In this document: positions 6,863-15,166 of the stretch, piece by piece | How the letters are laid out: every line of letters begins with the position of its first letter | Numbering within the stretch: position 1 is the first letter of the stretch | Source of the DNA: JBQTIY01 sp052387675 | GTDB taxonomy: Bacteria; Planctomycetota; B15-G4 | Length of the DNA stretch: 64,000 nt | NCBI GenBank assembly: GCA_052387675.1 | Contig: JBQTIY010000010.1 | Location: 248,001-312,000, forward strand | Direction of reading: 5' to 3' | The notes under the pieces: generated by a model | Seen by the model: only the letters and a program-made list of their open reading frames with translations | Told to the model about the DNA's origin: nothing | Databases searched by the model: none | Program-made: the position numbers and the translations under genes

Positions 6863-9355
6863 GTGACCTGTCGCCTGTCGCGCTCGATGCTGCTGTTCCT
6901 GGGGATTCTGTCCGGCGGGCTCGCCGCGCAGGTGCCGACGCCGGAGAGCTTCCTCGGCCGCCCGCTCGGCGCCGACTTCCAACTGGCCGACTGGAACGAA
7001 GTGAGCGGCTATCACCGCGCACTGGCCGAGGCGAGTCCGCGCGTGCTGCTCGAGACGCTGGGCACCACGACCGAGGGGCGCGAGCTGCTGCTGGTGGTCA
7101 TCTCCAGCGAAGAGACTCTGGCCCGCCTCGACGAGGTCCGCGCGCAGGCCGCCGTGCTGGCCGATCCGCGCGGCGTGTCGCCGGAGCGCATCGAGCAGGC
7201 CCTCTCGCGCGGCCGGCCTGTGCTCTTCCTCTCGCTCGGCATGCACAGCAACGAGACGGCGGCCCCGCAGTTCGGCCTGGAGCTGGCCTATCGCCTGGCC
7301 ACGTCAGACGAGGAGCCTTATGCCTCGGCGCGGCAGCGGCTCGTGATTGTGCTGCTGCCCTGCACAAACCCCGACGGCCTCGACCATGTCGTGGAGTGGT
7401 ACCGGCGCACGGTGGGCACGCCGCATGAAGGCAGCACGCTGCCGCGGCTTTATCAGCTCTACGCCGGCCACGACAACAACCGCGATTGGTTTGCACTGGC
7501 CCTGCAAGAGACGCGCCTCGTCACGCGCCAGCTCTATCAGGTCTGGCGGCCGCAGGTGTACTGGGATGTGCACCAGCAGGGCAGCACTCGCGAGCGCATG
7601 TTCTTGCCGCCCTTTCGCGATCCGCTCAATCCGCACATCGACCCGAGCATCATCACCGCTATCGATGCGCTCGGCAGCCGCGCGCTGCACGACATGACGC
7701 AGGCCGGTTTCACGGGGCTTTCCACGGGCGTGGCCTATGACATGTGGTGGAACGGCGGCAATCGCAACGTGCCGCTGCGGCACAACATCGTGGGCCTGCT
7801 CACGGAGGCGGCCTCGGTGGACCTGGCCTCGCCGATCTTCCTCGCGCCGGGCGAGCTGCGTCCGCCGCAGGGCCTGCCCGCCTATGTGCCGAGCAATCGC
7901 TTTCCGGCGCCATGGCCGGGCGGCTGGTGGCGGCTGCGCGACATCATTGATTACGAGCACGCTTTCGCTCGCTCGCTGCTCGGCAGCCTGGCGCGCGAGC
8001 CGCGGCTGTGGCTGGAGACGACGCTGCACGCGGCCCAGCGCGCGATTGCGCGGGGCACGAGCGAGACGCCGCGCGCCTGGATCCTGCCCTCTGACCAGCG
8101 CGACACGGCGGCCGTGCGCCGGCTCACCGATCAGCTCCTGCTCGGCGGCGTGGAGTTGCACGTTGCCGGCGCGCCGGTCAGCGCCGACGGCCGCACCTGG
8201 CCGGCGGGTTCCCTCGTGATCCTGCGCGCTCAGCCCTATGGCGAGTATGTGCAGGACCTCTTCGCGACGCAGCACTATCCGGAGGGCGAGCCGCCCTACG
8301 ACGTGGCCGGCTGGACGCTCCCGCTGCTCTTGGGTGTCCATCGCGTCGAAGTGGTGGGCGAGCCGACGAGCGAACTCACCAGCCAACTCCGCCGCGTGCA
8401 GAGCTTGGAGCAGGCTCTCCTGGCCTTCCCACGGCTGGGCGTGCAGGAGGGCGGGCCAGCGTCGGCTGCGGTCCGCCTCGATGCAGTGCATGGCGATAGC
8501 TGGCGCGACGTCTTCGCGCGGCTCGCGCGCGGAGAGCGCCTGGACTTCGCCACGCAAGGTGCGTCCGCTGGTCACTTCCTGGGCGGGCCGGGCGCGCCTG
8601 AGGCTGCTGCGATCACGCTGGAGCGCCTGCCGCGCATCGGCGTTTACGCGCCCTGGTCGGGCGACATGGACGAGGGCTGGCTGCGCTGGGTCTTCGACAC
8701 GTGGGGGCTGCCTTACGCCAGCCTGCGCAACGAGGCGCTGCGCGCGGGCCGTCTGCGCGAGGACTTCGATGTGCTGGTGCTGCCGGGCGTCGGCGCCACA
8801 CAGCTCGACGGCGGCCGCGCCTCGGGCAGCGTGCCGCCTGAGTTCGCGGGCGGGCTCGATCCGGAGGGCGCCGTGGCCATCGACGCCTTCGTGCGCGCCG
8901 GCGGTCGCCTGGTGGCCGTGGGCGATTCGAGCGCGTGGGCCATCACGCTCTTCGGGCTGCCGCTGCGCGATGTGACGCGCGGCGACGCGGCCAAGGACTT
9001 CTCCTGCCCGGGCAGCGTTGTGCGCGCCGTTCCGGTAAGCGGCACAGCGCTGACGGCCGGACTGCCCGAGTCGCAAGCGATCTTCTTTTCTGGCTCAGCG
9101 GCCTGGGCGCTCGAGAAGCCGGCGGAGACGGCGGCCGGCCTCGGCGAAGCGCGCGTGCACCTGCGCTACGCGGCAGAGCGCCTCCTGCTCTCCGGCTGGG
9201 TGCGGCGGCCGGAGGTCATCGCGGGCCAAGCCGCGTGGGTTTCGGTGCCGGTGGGGCAGGGCAGCGTGCAGCTCTTCGGCTTCACGCCGCAGTATCGCGG
9301 CTGGTCGCAGGCGGCTTTTCCACTGCTCTTCCGGGCGCTGCTGCTGCCGAACTGA
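6863..9355 (+). CDS. Secreted M14-family zinc carboxypeptidase with C-terminal amidotransferase-like domain
   Basis: 830 residues from GTG 6863 (GGGAG 7 bases upstream). Residues 1-21 are a signal peptide ending in GGLAAQ. The M14 catalytic domain follows: GMHSNETAAPQ carries zinc ligands His128 and Glu131, DVHQQG carries His237, and LLTEAAS supplies the likely general base Glu315. DNNRDWF is a further M14-typical segment. After about residue 370 come mixed domains. One (about 590-720) contains DVLVLPGVGATQLDGG and FVRAGGRLVAVGDSSAWA, which look like a class-I-amidotransferase or ThuA-like fold without a clear catalytic Cys. It probably degrades peptides outside the cytoplasm; some M14 relatives act on peptidoglycan peptides. 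Confidence 0.85.
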   Translation: MTCRLSRSMLLFLGILSGGLAAQVPTPESFLGRPLGADFQLADWNEVSGYHRALAEASPRVLLETLGTTTEGRELLLVVISSEETLARLDEVRAQAAVLADPRGVSPERIEQALSRGRPVLFLSLGMHSNETAAPQFGLELAYRLATSDEEPYASARQRLVIVLLPCTNPDGLDHVVEWYRRTVGTPHEGSTLPRLYQLYAGHDNNRDWFALALQETRLVTRQLYQVWRPQVYWDVHQQGSTRERMFLPPFRDPLNPHIDPSIITAIDALGSRALHDMTQAGFTGLSTGVAYDMWWNGGNRNVPLRHNIVGLLTEAASVDLASPIFLAPGELRPPQGLPAYVPSNRFPAPWPGGWWRLRDIIDYEHAFARSLLGSLAREPRLWLETTLHAAQRAIARGTSETPRAWILPSDQRDTAAVRRLTDQLLLGGVELHVAGAPVSADGRTWPAGSLVILRAQPYGEYVQDLFATQHYPEGEPPYDVAGWTLPLLLGVHRVEVVGEPTSELTSQLRRVQSLEQALLAFPRLGVQEGGPASAAVRLDAVHGDSWRDVFARLARGERLDFATQGASAGHFLGGPGAPEAAAITLERLPRIGVYAPWSGDMDEGWLRWVFDTWGLPYASLRNEALRAGRLREDFDVLVLPGVGATQLDGGRASGSVPPEFAGGLDPEGAVAIDAFVRAGGRLVAVGDSSAWAITLFGLPLRDVTRGDAAKDFSCPGSVVRAVPVSGTALTAGLPESQAIFFSGSAAWALEKPAETAAGLGEARVHLRYAAERLLLSGWVRRPEVIAGQAAWVSVPVGQGSVQLFGFTPQYRGWSQAAFPLLFRALLLPN

Positions 9356-9372
9356 GCGGCCCTCGGCGGGTC

Positions 9373-9401
9373 TTGACGGCTTACTACAACTGTAGTAGCG
9401 T
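9373..9401 (+). promoter_or_regulatory. blaI promoter with BlaI/CopY-type operator
   Basis: TTGACG (9373-9378) and TAGCGT (9396-9401) are exactly 17 bases apart. The spacer holds the perfect dyad TACTACA-AC-TGTAGTA (9382-9397), containing the TACA-N2-TGTA core known for BlaI/MecI/CopY repressors. The next gene encodes such a repressor, so autoregulation is expected. The predicted transcription start falls at about 9408-9410, on or next to the ATG, and no Shine-Dalgarno precedes it, so the mRNA is probably leaderless. Confidence 0.8.
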
Positions 9402-9409
9402 CGCCGCCC

Positions 9410-9835
9410 ATGAGTCCTGCTCGCCCCGCGCCCCGTCCCGAACGACGCCCGCCCGCGCGTCTCAACGAGACGGAGTGGAAGGTCATGCAGGCGCTCTGGC
9501 GGCGCCAGCCGCTCTCGGCGCGCGAGGTGCGCGAAGAGCTGGCGCCTTCGACAGGCTGGGCCTACACCACGGTCAAGACCTTGCTCGTGCGGCTGGCCGA
9601 GAAGGGCCTGGTGCGAGAAACGCGCAGTGAGCGCGCCGGTCTGTACGCGCCGCTCATCACTCAGGCGGAGGCGCGCCGCGCGGCTCTGCGGGCGCTGCTG
9701 GACCGGGCCTTCGAAGGCGGCCTGGCTCCCATGCTGGGCTTTCTGCGTGAGGAACGGCTCACAGCGAAGGAGCGCGCCACGCTGGAGGCCATGCTCGCCG
9801 AGCAGAGTACGCCGCGCCGAGCGAAGCCGAAATGA
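9410..9835 (+). CDS. BlaI/MecI/CopY-family transcriptional repressor
   Basis: 141 residues. The N-terminal winged helix reads LNETEWKVMQALWRRQPLSAREV, then WAYTTVKTLLVRLAEKGLV, the typical recognition helix region of this family. It continues with the dimerisation tail EARRAALRALLDRAFEGGLAPMLGFL. Family members bind a TACA-N2-TGTA dyad and are removed when a partner M56 metallopeptidase is activated. Both the dyad (9382-9397) and the partner gene (ATGA overlap) are present. It probably represses itself, the M56 gene and perhaps the DUF1579 gene downstream. The inducing signal is not visible; no beta-lactamase gene is nearby. Confidence 0.93.
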   Translation: MSPARPAPRPERRPPARLNETEWKVMQALWRRQPLSAREVREELAPSTGWAYTTVKTLLVRLAEKGLVRETRSERAGLYAPLITQAEARRAALRALLDRAFEGGLAPMLGFLREERLTAKERATLEAMLAEQSTPRRAKPK

Positions 9836-11034
9836 GTCCGCTCGCACGGCTCGCCGAGGCTTGGCTGGGCTGGATGGAGCCCTTGGTCGTGCAGGTGGCC
9901 GTGCTCGCGGCGGGACTCTGGCTGCTCGATGGAATCCTGCAGCGTGTGCGTGCCTGGCCGCAACTGCGGCTGGCGCTCTGGCTGCTGCTATTCGTCAAGC
10001 TGCTCATGCCGCCGTGGCTCGCTTCGCCGGTGGCTTGGTTGCCCGGGCTGGGCGGGCTCGTGGTACCGCAGGTGTCGCAGTGGCCTCCTGGACTGGATGT
10101 GCTGCAGGCGCCGACCCTGAACTGGCTGCTCCTGCCCGCGCTTTGGCTGCTGGGCGTCGCGGTCGTGGGGGTCTTGAGCTGGCGCACCAGCCTGCGGCGC
10201 CGCCGCGAGCTTCTGGCCGCAGCCGAGCCAGCGCCGATCCGGATGCAGAAGGCGCTGCAGGAGGCTGCCGCGCAACTCGGGCTGCGCCGTCTTCCGGAGC
10301 TGCTGCTCTCCGCGGCTGCGCCAGGTCCGCTTGTCTTCGGCGTGCGGCGGCCGCGCGTCGTGCTGCCGCTGCAGGCCGTCCACCCGACGCACGCTTGGCG
10401 GCTGCCGCACCTCTTGCTCCACGAACTGGCGCATGTGCGCCGCGGAGACTTGCTCGTTGCCGAGTTGCTCGGCCTGCTGAGGACTTTGTTTTGGTTCCAT
10501 CCGGCGGTGTGGCTGGCGGAGCGCCGGGTCGCGGCGCTCCGCGAACTCTGCTGCGATGCCAGCGTGGCGGCCGTGCTGCGCGAGCGCACTGACGAGTATC
10601 GCGCCGTGCTGCTCGATGAGGCGCGGCTGAGGCTGCTCGCGCCGGACCGTGCGGCGCGGGGTGTGCTGGGAATCTCGTTGCCCGGACTCGGCTGGCGTAG
10701 CGGCCAGGCCGGCCTGCTCGCGCGCCTGGCGGCTCTGCAGGGCCGGCCCTGGCGGCATGTGCGCCTGCGCCAACTGAGCTGTGCGCTGGCGAGCGGACTG
10801 CTCTGCGCCTGCTTGCTGCCGATGGGGCCGGAGGCGGGCGCCGCGGTACTCGGACACGATCGTTCGGCCAACCAGCGTGCCGGGGCCAGCCTCAGCGCTG
10901 AGGCCCGCGAGTTGGCCTTGGCGCAGCACGTTCTCAGCGCAGGACTCTCAGGCGCCGAGCAGCCCGGCTGTCTGGCCATGCGAGCAGCGGCACTGCGCCT
11001 GTCCGCCGCGCGGCCTCGGCCGGCTCATCCATGA
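9832..11034 (+). CDS. M56-family membrane metallopeptidase (BlaR1-like, no penicillin sensor)
   Basis: 400 residues; the start overlaps the blaI stop (ATGA). Three hydrophobic segments (about residues 14-32, 42-64, 98-118) precede the cytoplasmic protease domain. The zinc motif HELAHVRRGD (about residues 199-208) is followed by the downstream acidic segment RELCCDA. A further hydrophobic stretch lies near residue 318. About 80 residues remain after it, far too few for the BlaR1 penicillin-binding sensor domain, so the signal sensed must differ. In characterised systems the activated M56 protease leads to cleavage of the BlaI partner; that is inferred here from the gene pair and operator. Confidence 0.9.
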   Translation: MSPLARLAEAWLGWMEPLVVQVAVLAAGLWLLDGILQRVRAWPQLRLALWLLLFVKLLMPPWLASPVAWLPGLGGLVVPQVSQWPPGLDVLQAPTLNWLLLPALWLLGVAVVGVLSWRTSLRRRRELLAAAEPAPIRMQKALQEAAAQLGLRRLPELLLSAAAPGPLVFGVRRPRVVLPLQAVHPTHAWRLPHLLLHELAHVRRGDLLVAELLGLLRTLFWFHPAVWLAERRVAALRELCCDASVAAVLRERTDEYRAVLLDEARLRLLAPDRAARGVLGISLPGLGWRSGQAGLLARLAALQGRPWRHVRLRQLSCALASGLLCACLLPMGPEAGAAVLGHDRSANQRAGASLSAEARELALAQHVLSAGLSGAEQPGCLAMRAAALRLSAARPRPAHP

Positions 11035-11107
11035 GCGGCGCCCCAAATCGATTCGGAGTCCTCGGCTCCCAAGACGCTCTTTCCCCTGGAAACACAAGGA
11101 GACTTTG

Positions 11108-11815
11108 ATGAGTGCGAATTGGCAGTGGATTGCAACGGGCGCGGTAGTGATCGGCGCGCTGACGGTCGCAGCGACTTCATCCCAGCCGGCAGCGTCGGCG
11201 CCTGTCGCGGCGCCTGTCGCGGCGCCGGTTGCTGGGCCGGTTGCTGGGCCGGCTTCTGCGCTAGTGCAGGATGGCGGCCTGCCGGAGATGGACCCGGCCA
11301 GCGCGGCTGCCATGCAGCGCTGGATGGACGCCTGCACTCCCAACGAGAACCACCAGAAGCTGGCCGTGATGCTGGGTGAGTGGGATTCCGTCATGCGCAT
11401 GTGGATGGCGCCCGGCGCCGAGCCGATGGAGAGCCGGGGCAGTGCCAAGGTCACTTGGCTCGTGGACGGGCGCTGGATGCGCTACGAGAGCGAGACGGCC
11501 GGCATCTTCGGCATGCCCGACACCAAACACTTCGGCACCTTCGGCTACGACAACTTCAAGAAGAAGTACGTCTGGTCGCAGGTGGACAGCTTTGGCACGA
11601 ACATGCTGCACGGCGAGGGCTTCCTCGACCAGCTCGGCACGGCCCTTCACTTGTATGGCCCGATGGATGAGCCCATGGACGGCACGAACGATAAGCCCGT
11701 GCGCTACACCTGGCGCTTCACGAGCCCCGACGCCCTGCTGCTCGAGGTACACGATCTGGCCATCGGCGAGCGCAATACGAAGGTCGTCGAGATCGCCTAT
11801 ACCCGCAAGAAATAG
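11108..11815 (+). CDS. DUF1579-family secreted protein
   Basis: 235 residues from ATG 11108, with AAGGAG 6 bases upstream. The N-terminal hydrophobic stretch (WQWIATGAVVIGALTVAATS) is a signal peptide or anchor. It is followed by a short Ala-Pro-Val repeat linker encoded by paired 12-base repeats (about 11200-11255). The body matches DUF1579: KLAVMLGEWDSVMRMW, then WLVDGRWMRYE, FGTFGYDNFKKKYV and a C-terminal LLLEVHD strand, i.e. a lipocalin-like beta-barrel. Function of the family is unknown; it is common in Planctomycetota and Acidobacteriota. It lies 73 bases after the M56 gene and may share its regulation. Confidence 0.85.
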   Translation: MSANWQWIATGAVVIGALTVAATSSQPAASAPVAAPVAAPVAGPVAGPASALVQDGGLPEMDPASAAAMQRWMDACTPNENHQKLAVMLGEWDSVMRMWMAPGAEPMESRGSAKVTWLVDGRWMRYESETAGIFGMPDTKHFGTFGYDNFKKKYVWSQVDSFGTNMLHGEGFLDQLGTALHLYGPMDEPMDGTNDKPVRYTWRFTSPDALLLEVHDLAIGERNTKVVEIAYTRKK

Positions 11816-11828
11816 GCATCATGGGGGT

Positions 11829-12443
11829 ATGGCCCCCGCCCCTCGTCCCGATCTGCTGCCCGCCGGCCGCGGCCGGATGCGCTGCGGCTGGGCGCGCAAC
11901 GAGCTCTCCGCCGCCTATCACGACACCGAGTGGGGAGTGCCGCTGCGTGACGAACGCAGGCTCTTCGAGTTCGTGGTGCTGGAGGGCATGCAAGCCGGGC
12001 TCTCTTGGGACTGCGTGCTGGGCAAGCGCGAGAACTTCCGCGCGGCCTTCGCGGGCTTCGACCCCGAGCGCGTGGCGCGTTTCGGGGCACGCGAGAAGCG
12101 GCGGCTGCTGGCCGATGCGGGCATCATCCGCAATCGCCAGAAGATTGACGCGGCCATCGGGAATGCGCGCGCCTTCCTCGAGGTGCAGGAAGAGTTCGGC
12201 GGTTTCGCCAAGTACATGTGGGGCTGGGTGGACGGCCGCCCGGTCGTGAACCGTTGGAGCGGGCTCAAGCAGTTGCCGGCGCGCAGCGCCGTGAGCGATG
12301 CCTGGAGCAAGGACTTGCGCGCGCGTGGCTTCAAGTTCGTGGGCAGCACCATCATGTACGCGCACATGCAAGCCACCGGCATGGTCAACGACCACCTCGT
12401 GGGCTGCTTCCGGCACAAGGCGCTGGCCGGCCGGCGGACCTGA
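11829..12443 (+). CDS. tag: DNA-3-methyladenine glycosylase I
   Basis: 204 residues from ATG 11829, or 188 from ATG 11877 (MRCGWARN), which is closer to the 187 of E. coli Tag; neither has a convincing ribosome site. The protein removes 3-methyladenine from alkylated DNA in base-excision repair. All family marks are present: the early Cys and His of the zinc snap (MRCGW and AYHDTEWGVP), the partner pair HLVGC near the C-terminus, and the base-pocket region FEFVVLEGMQAGLSW. It starts 13 bases after the DUF1579 gene and may be co-transcribed. Confidence 0.95.
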   Translation: MAPAPRPDLLPAGRGRMRCGWARNELSAAYHDTEWGVPLRDERRLFEFVVLEGMQAGLSWDCVLGKRENFRAAFAGFDPERVARFGAREKRRLLADAGIIRNRQKIDAAIGNARAFLEVQEEFGGFAKYMWGWVDGRPVVNRWSGLKQLPARSAVSDAWSKDLRARGFKFVGSTIMYAHMQATGMVNDHLVGCFRHKALAGRRT

Positions 12444-12460
12444 GCACCGGGGGGCAGCCG

Positions 12461-13912
12461 ATGTCACGTGGCCAGCGCAACCCGTTGAGCGTGGTCGCTG
12501 TGCTGGCTGTGTGTCTGCTGACGGGAGTCGGCTACTGGCTGCTGAACACGGCCGAGTCTGGCGACCAACTGCCCGAGCCGCTCAACGTGTCTCAGCAGAT
12601 TCCAAGGGCGGCCGTCGTTCTGCCCGACGTCACGGAAAGCCGCAGCGGGGCGCCCGTGCTGCCGTTGATTGCTCCGGCTGTGCACGCGGCCTCAGACACG
12701 GCCCGCGCGCAGCCAGCCGTGCCCGGGCCTGAGCACGACGACTTCATCCGGCAGTTCGACGTCCAGGTCGTTGACGAGCGAGGCAATCCGCCGCCCTGGG
12801 CCGAGATCTTTGTCTATCCGCCCTCCGCAGATGCTGGATCCACTCCGTCGGCGGTTGGGCCGCCGCAGACTTACCGCGCGGACCAGGCCGGCCGTTGTTC
12901 ACTGCGCGCGCATCTTCGCTCCGTCTTCGTGGCGGCCCGAGGCAACGCAGCCAGCTCCGAAGTCTGGCACCTCAGCGATCAGAGTTTGAAGGCGAGGCTT
13001 GGATTGGAAAGTCTCGGAGCGGAGGGCGCGGCGAAACCCGTGCAGGTCATGCTGCATCTCAAGCCGGTCGCCTTCTTGCGCGGAGTTGTCAACGGCGTCG
13101 ACGGCCGGCCCGTGCCGGGCGCTACGATCCGCTGTCGCTCGGTCAACTCGGACAAGCCGTGGTTCGCGGCGGAAGGGCACGTCGTGGCCACGGCCGACGG
13201 ACTGGGCCGCTTTTGGCTCTCCACAGGCCAGTTGCTTGTCACTTGGTTCGATCTCTGGGCCGAGAGCGGCGGAGCCGAGACGCCGGATGTGCGCGTGCAG
13301 CTTGCCCCTGGAACTGTAGGGAATGTGGAGCTGGTCTTCGGCGATGTCTACGAGATTCGAGGTCTCGTCTCCGGCGTCTCCGGCGTTGCAACGCTGGTGA
13401 CCATCCGCGCCACGTCGTGCAGCAAACTTGAAGATCAGAGCGACGCCACTGCCCAGAAGAAGAGTGCTCCGCGCGAAGCGTCGCTCGACGCTAACGGCAG
13501 CTATCGCCTCAAGCTCACTCTTCCCGGTGAGTATTACGTCACGGCCGGCGGGGCGGACCGCGCGCAGCCCGACCCGATCAGCGTGATGCTTTCAAGGCCT
13601 GGGCAAGTGCAGCGGGTCGATTTCACGCTGCAGCAAGCGTCCGTCATCGCTGGGCGTGTGCTGAGCGCGGAGGCGGTGCCTTTGCAGGGCCTAAAACTGT
13701 TGGCGCAGCGGCGTGACTTGCCCGCCGGCAGCGCCTGTGACTTCGACACGCTCCTCTTGCGCGCCTACACCAAGGCTGACGGCACGTTCAGCCTCGGTCC
13801 GGCGAGCCCCGGGCGACACTACGACCTCACGCTGCAGCACTCCGACGGCTCGCTGCAGGATTTCGGCGGCGTGCCAGCCGGTACGCGAAGTCTCGAACTC
13901 GTCGCCCGATAA
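12461..13912 (+). CDS. Membrane-anchored protein with carboxypeptidase-regulatory-like domains
   Basis: 483 residues from ATG 12461, preceded by a G-rich stretch. One N-terminal membrane helix (VVAVLAVCLLTGVGYWLL, about residues 10-27) anchors an extracytoplasmic part rich in beta-sandwich repeats. The repeats show the CarboxypepD_reg signature of a G-x-V start, then GRPVPGATIR, later DGLGRFWLS, ANGSYRLKLTLPGEYYV and a final DGTFSLGPASPGRHYDL. There is no protease active site. Such repeats usually act as structural or adhesive modules. It resembles the 637-residue protein at 22456-24369 in architecture but not in close sequence. Function unknown. Confidence 0.72.
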   Translation: MSRGQRNPLSVVAVLAVCLLTGVGYWLLNTAESGDQLPEPLNVSQQIPRAAVVLPDVTESRSGAPVLPLIAPAVHAASDTARAQPAVPGPEHDDFIRQFDVQVVDERGNPPPWAEIFVYPPSADAGSTPSAVGPPQTYRADQAGRCSLRAHLRSVFVAARGNAASSEVWHLSDQSLKARLGLESLGAEGAAKPVQVMLHLKPVAFLRGVVNGVDGRPVPGATIRCRSVNSDKPWFAAEGHVVATADGLGRFWLSTGQLLVTWFDLWAESGGAETPDVRVQLAPGTVGNVELVFGDVYEIRGLVSGVSGVATLVTIRATSCSKLEDQSDATAQKKSAPREASLDANGSYRLKLTLPGEYYVTAGGADRAQPDPISVMLSRPGQVQRVDFTLQQASVIAGRVLSAEAVPLQGLKLLAQRRDLPAGSACDFDTLLLRAYTKADGTFSLGPASPGRHYDLTLQHSDGSLQDFGGVPAGTRSLELVAR

Positions 13913-13925
13913 GCGGGCGCGACCG

Positions 13926-13940
13926 GCCGCTGAACGCGGC
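13926..13940. terminator. Hairpin between convergent genes
   Basis: GCCGC-TGAAC-GCGGC forms a perfect 5-bp stem with a 5-base loop, extended by a G-T wobble, between the convergent secreted-protein gene and mqnE. There is no U-tract on either strand. Its position suits a bidirectional terminator, but the stem is short. Confidence 0.3.
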
Positions 13941-15166
13941 TAGACGGCCACGAGCTCGGTGTAGAGCGTGTCGCGCAGCATCGGCACGCGTCCGGCCTCG
14001 CGGATGAGACTGGCCATCTGTGTGGTGGTGAGGCCCTGCGGCGTAGCCCCGCCCGCGTCGTGAGTGATGTGCTCCTCTTCCACGGTGCCGTCGATGTCGT
14101 CGGCGCCGTAGTGCAGGGCGATCTGCGCGATCTTCAGGCCCAGCATGATCCAGTAGGCCTTCACGTGCGGCACGTTGTCGAGCATGAGGCGCGCGACGGC
14201 GATGGTGCGTAGAGCGTCGAGGCCGGTGGTCTTGCCGAGGCGCTCCAAGGGCGTGTGCTCGGGGTGGAAGAGCAGCGGGATGAACTGCAGGAAGCCGCCG
14301 GTCTCGTCCTGGATCTCTCGAATCGTCAGCAAGTGATCGAGGCGTTCCTCGTGCGTTTCGATGTGCCCGAAGAGCATGGTGGCATTGGTGTGCAAGCCGG
14401 CACGGTGCACGGTTTTGCAGGTGGCGATCCAGCGTTCGGGCGGCAGCTTCTCGCGATAGAGCTTCTTGTGCACACGCGCTGAGAGCACTTCGGCGCCGCC
14501 GCCCGGGCAGGAATCGAGCCCGGCCGCGCGCAGCTCCTCCAGCACCGTCTCGAGCGGCTTACTGGCCACTTCGGCGATGGCGTCCAGCTCGATCATGGTG
14601 AAGGCCTTGATGTGCAGATTGGGGCGCTCGGCCTTGATGGTGCGCAGGAGGTCGAGATAGTAGGTGTAGGGCAGGGCGGGGTTGATGCCGCCCACGATGT
14701 GCACTTCGCGCATCGTGTCGGTGAACTCGCGCCGAATCTTGGCGCGTACGAAGTCCAGGTCCATCACCACGGCGTCGGCTTCGTCGCCGTCGCGCCGGAA
14801 GGCGCAGAACATGCACTTGTAGGCGCAGACGTTGGTGTAGTTGAGGTGCCGGTTGTAGGTGAAGGTCGTGCGCGCGCCGTTGAGCGACTCGTTGACGAAG
14901 TTCGCCAGCGCGCCCAGGCCGTTGAGGTCGGGCGTGGCGAAGAGCACCCGGCCGTCCTGCCGCGGAAGGCGCTCGCCGGCCAGCACCTTGTCGCGGATGG
15001 CGGCGAGGGCGGGGTCGCTGCCTGGGCCAAAGTCGCCGAGCAGCGCCGCGGCCGGAGCAAATCCATCCACGGGCCCGGGATTGGTCGGTCCGCGCTGGAA
15101 GGGGCCGGCGCGATGCAGTCCGGGCGAAGCGGCGCTATTCCGTACCAGAGTCGTGAGTGCCGTCAT
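13940..15166 (-). CDS. mqnE: Aminofutalosine synthase (radical SAM)
   Basis: 408 residues from ATG 15166, which overlaps the mqnC stop (ATGA). MqnE condenses 3-[(1-carboxyvinyl)oxy]benzoate with SAM to aminofutalosine, a step of the futalosine route to menaquinone. The 4Fe-4S site is CAYKCMFC (CX3CX2C) inside HLNYTNVCAYKCMFCAF. Other family marks are VHIVGGINPALPYTYY, GLDSCPGGGAEVLS, HTNATMLFGHIETHEER, FIPLLFHPEHTPL and the C-terminal GRVPMLRDTLY. An extended frame upstream runs inside mqnC and is not coding. Anaerobic or respiratory menaquinone synthesis is implied; MqnA, MqnB and MqnD are not in this window. Confidence 0.95.
   Translation of the reverse strand: MTALTTLVRNSAASPGLHRAGPFQRGPTNPGPVDGFAPAAALLGDFGPGSDPALAAIRDKVLAGERLPRQDGRVLFATPDLNGLGALANFVNESLNGARTTFTYNRHLNYTNVCAYKCMFCAFRRDGDEADAVVMDLDFVRAKIRREFTDTMREVHIVGGINPALPYTYYLDLLRTIKAERPNLHIKAFTMIELDAIAEVASKPLETVLEELRAAGLDSCPGGGAEVLSARVHKKLYREKLPPERWIATCKTVHRAGLHTNATMLFGHIETHEERLDHLLTIREIQDETGGFLQFIPLLFHPEHTPLERLGKTTGLDALRTIAVARLMLDNVPHVKAYWIMLGLKIAQIALHYGADDIDGTVEEEHITHDAGGATPQGLTTTQMASLIREAGRVPMLRDTLYTELVAV

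Noticed and set aside
7304..9076. A 590-codon open frame antisense to the M14 peptidase
   Set aside because: Arg- and His-rich composition with no motif; the forward gene explains the region.
11193..11260. Paired 12-base repeats, considered as a mobile or CRISPR-like repeat
   Set aside because: They are in frame inside the DUF1579 gene and encode an Ala-Pro-Val linker.
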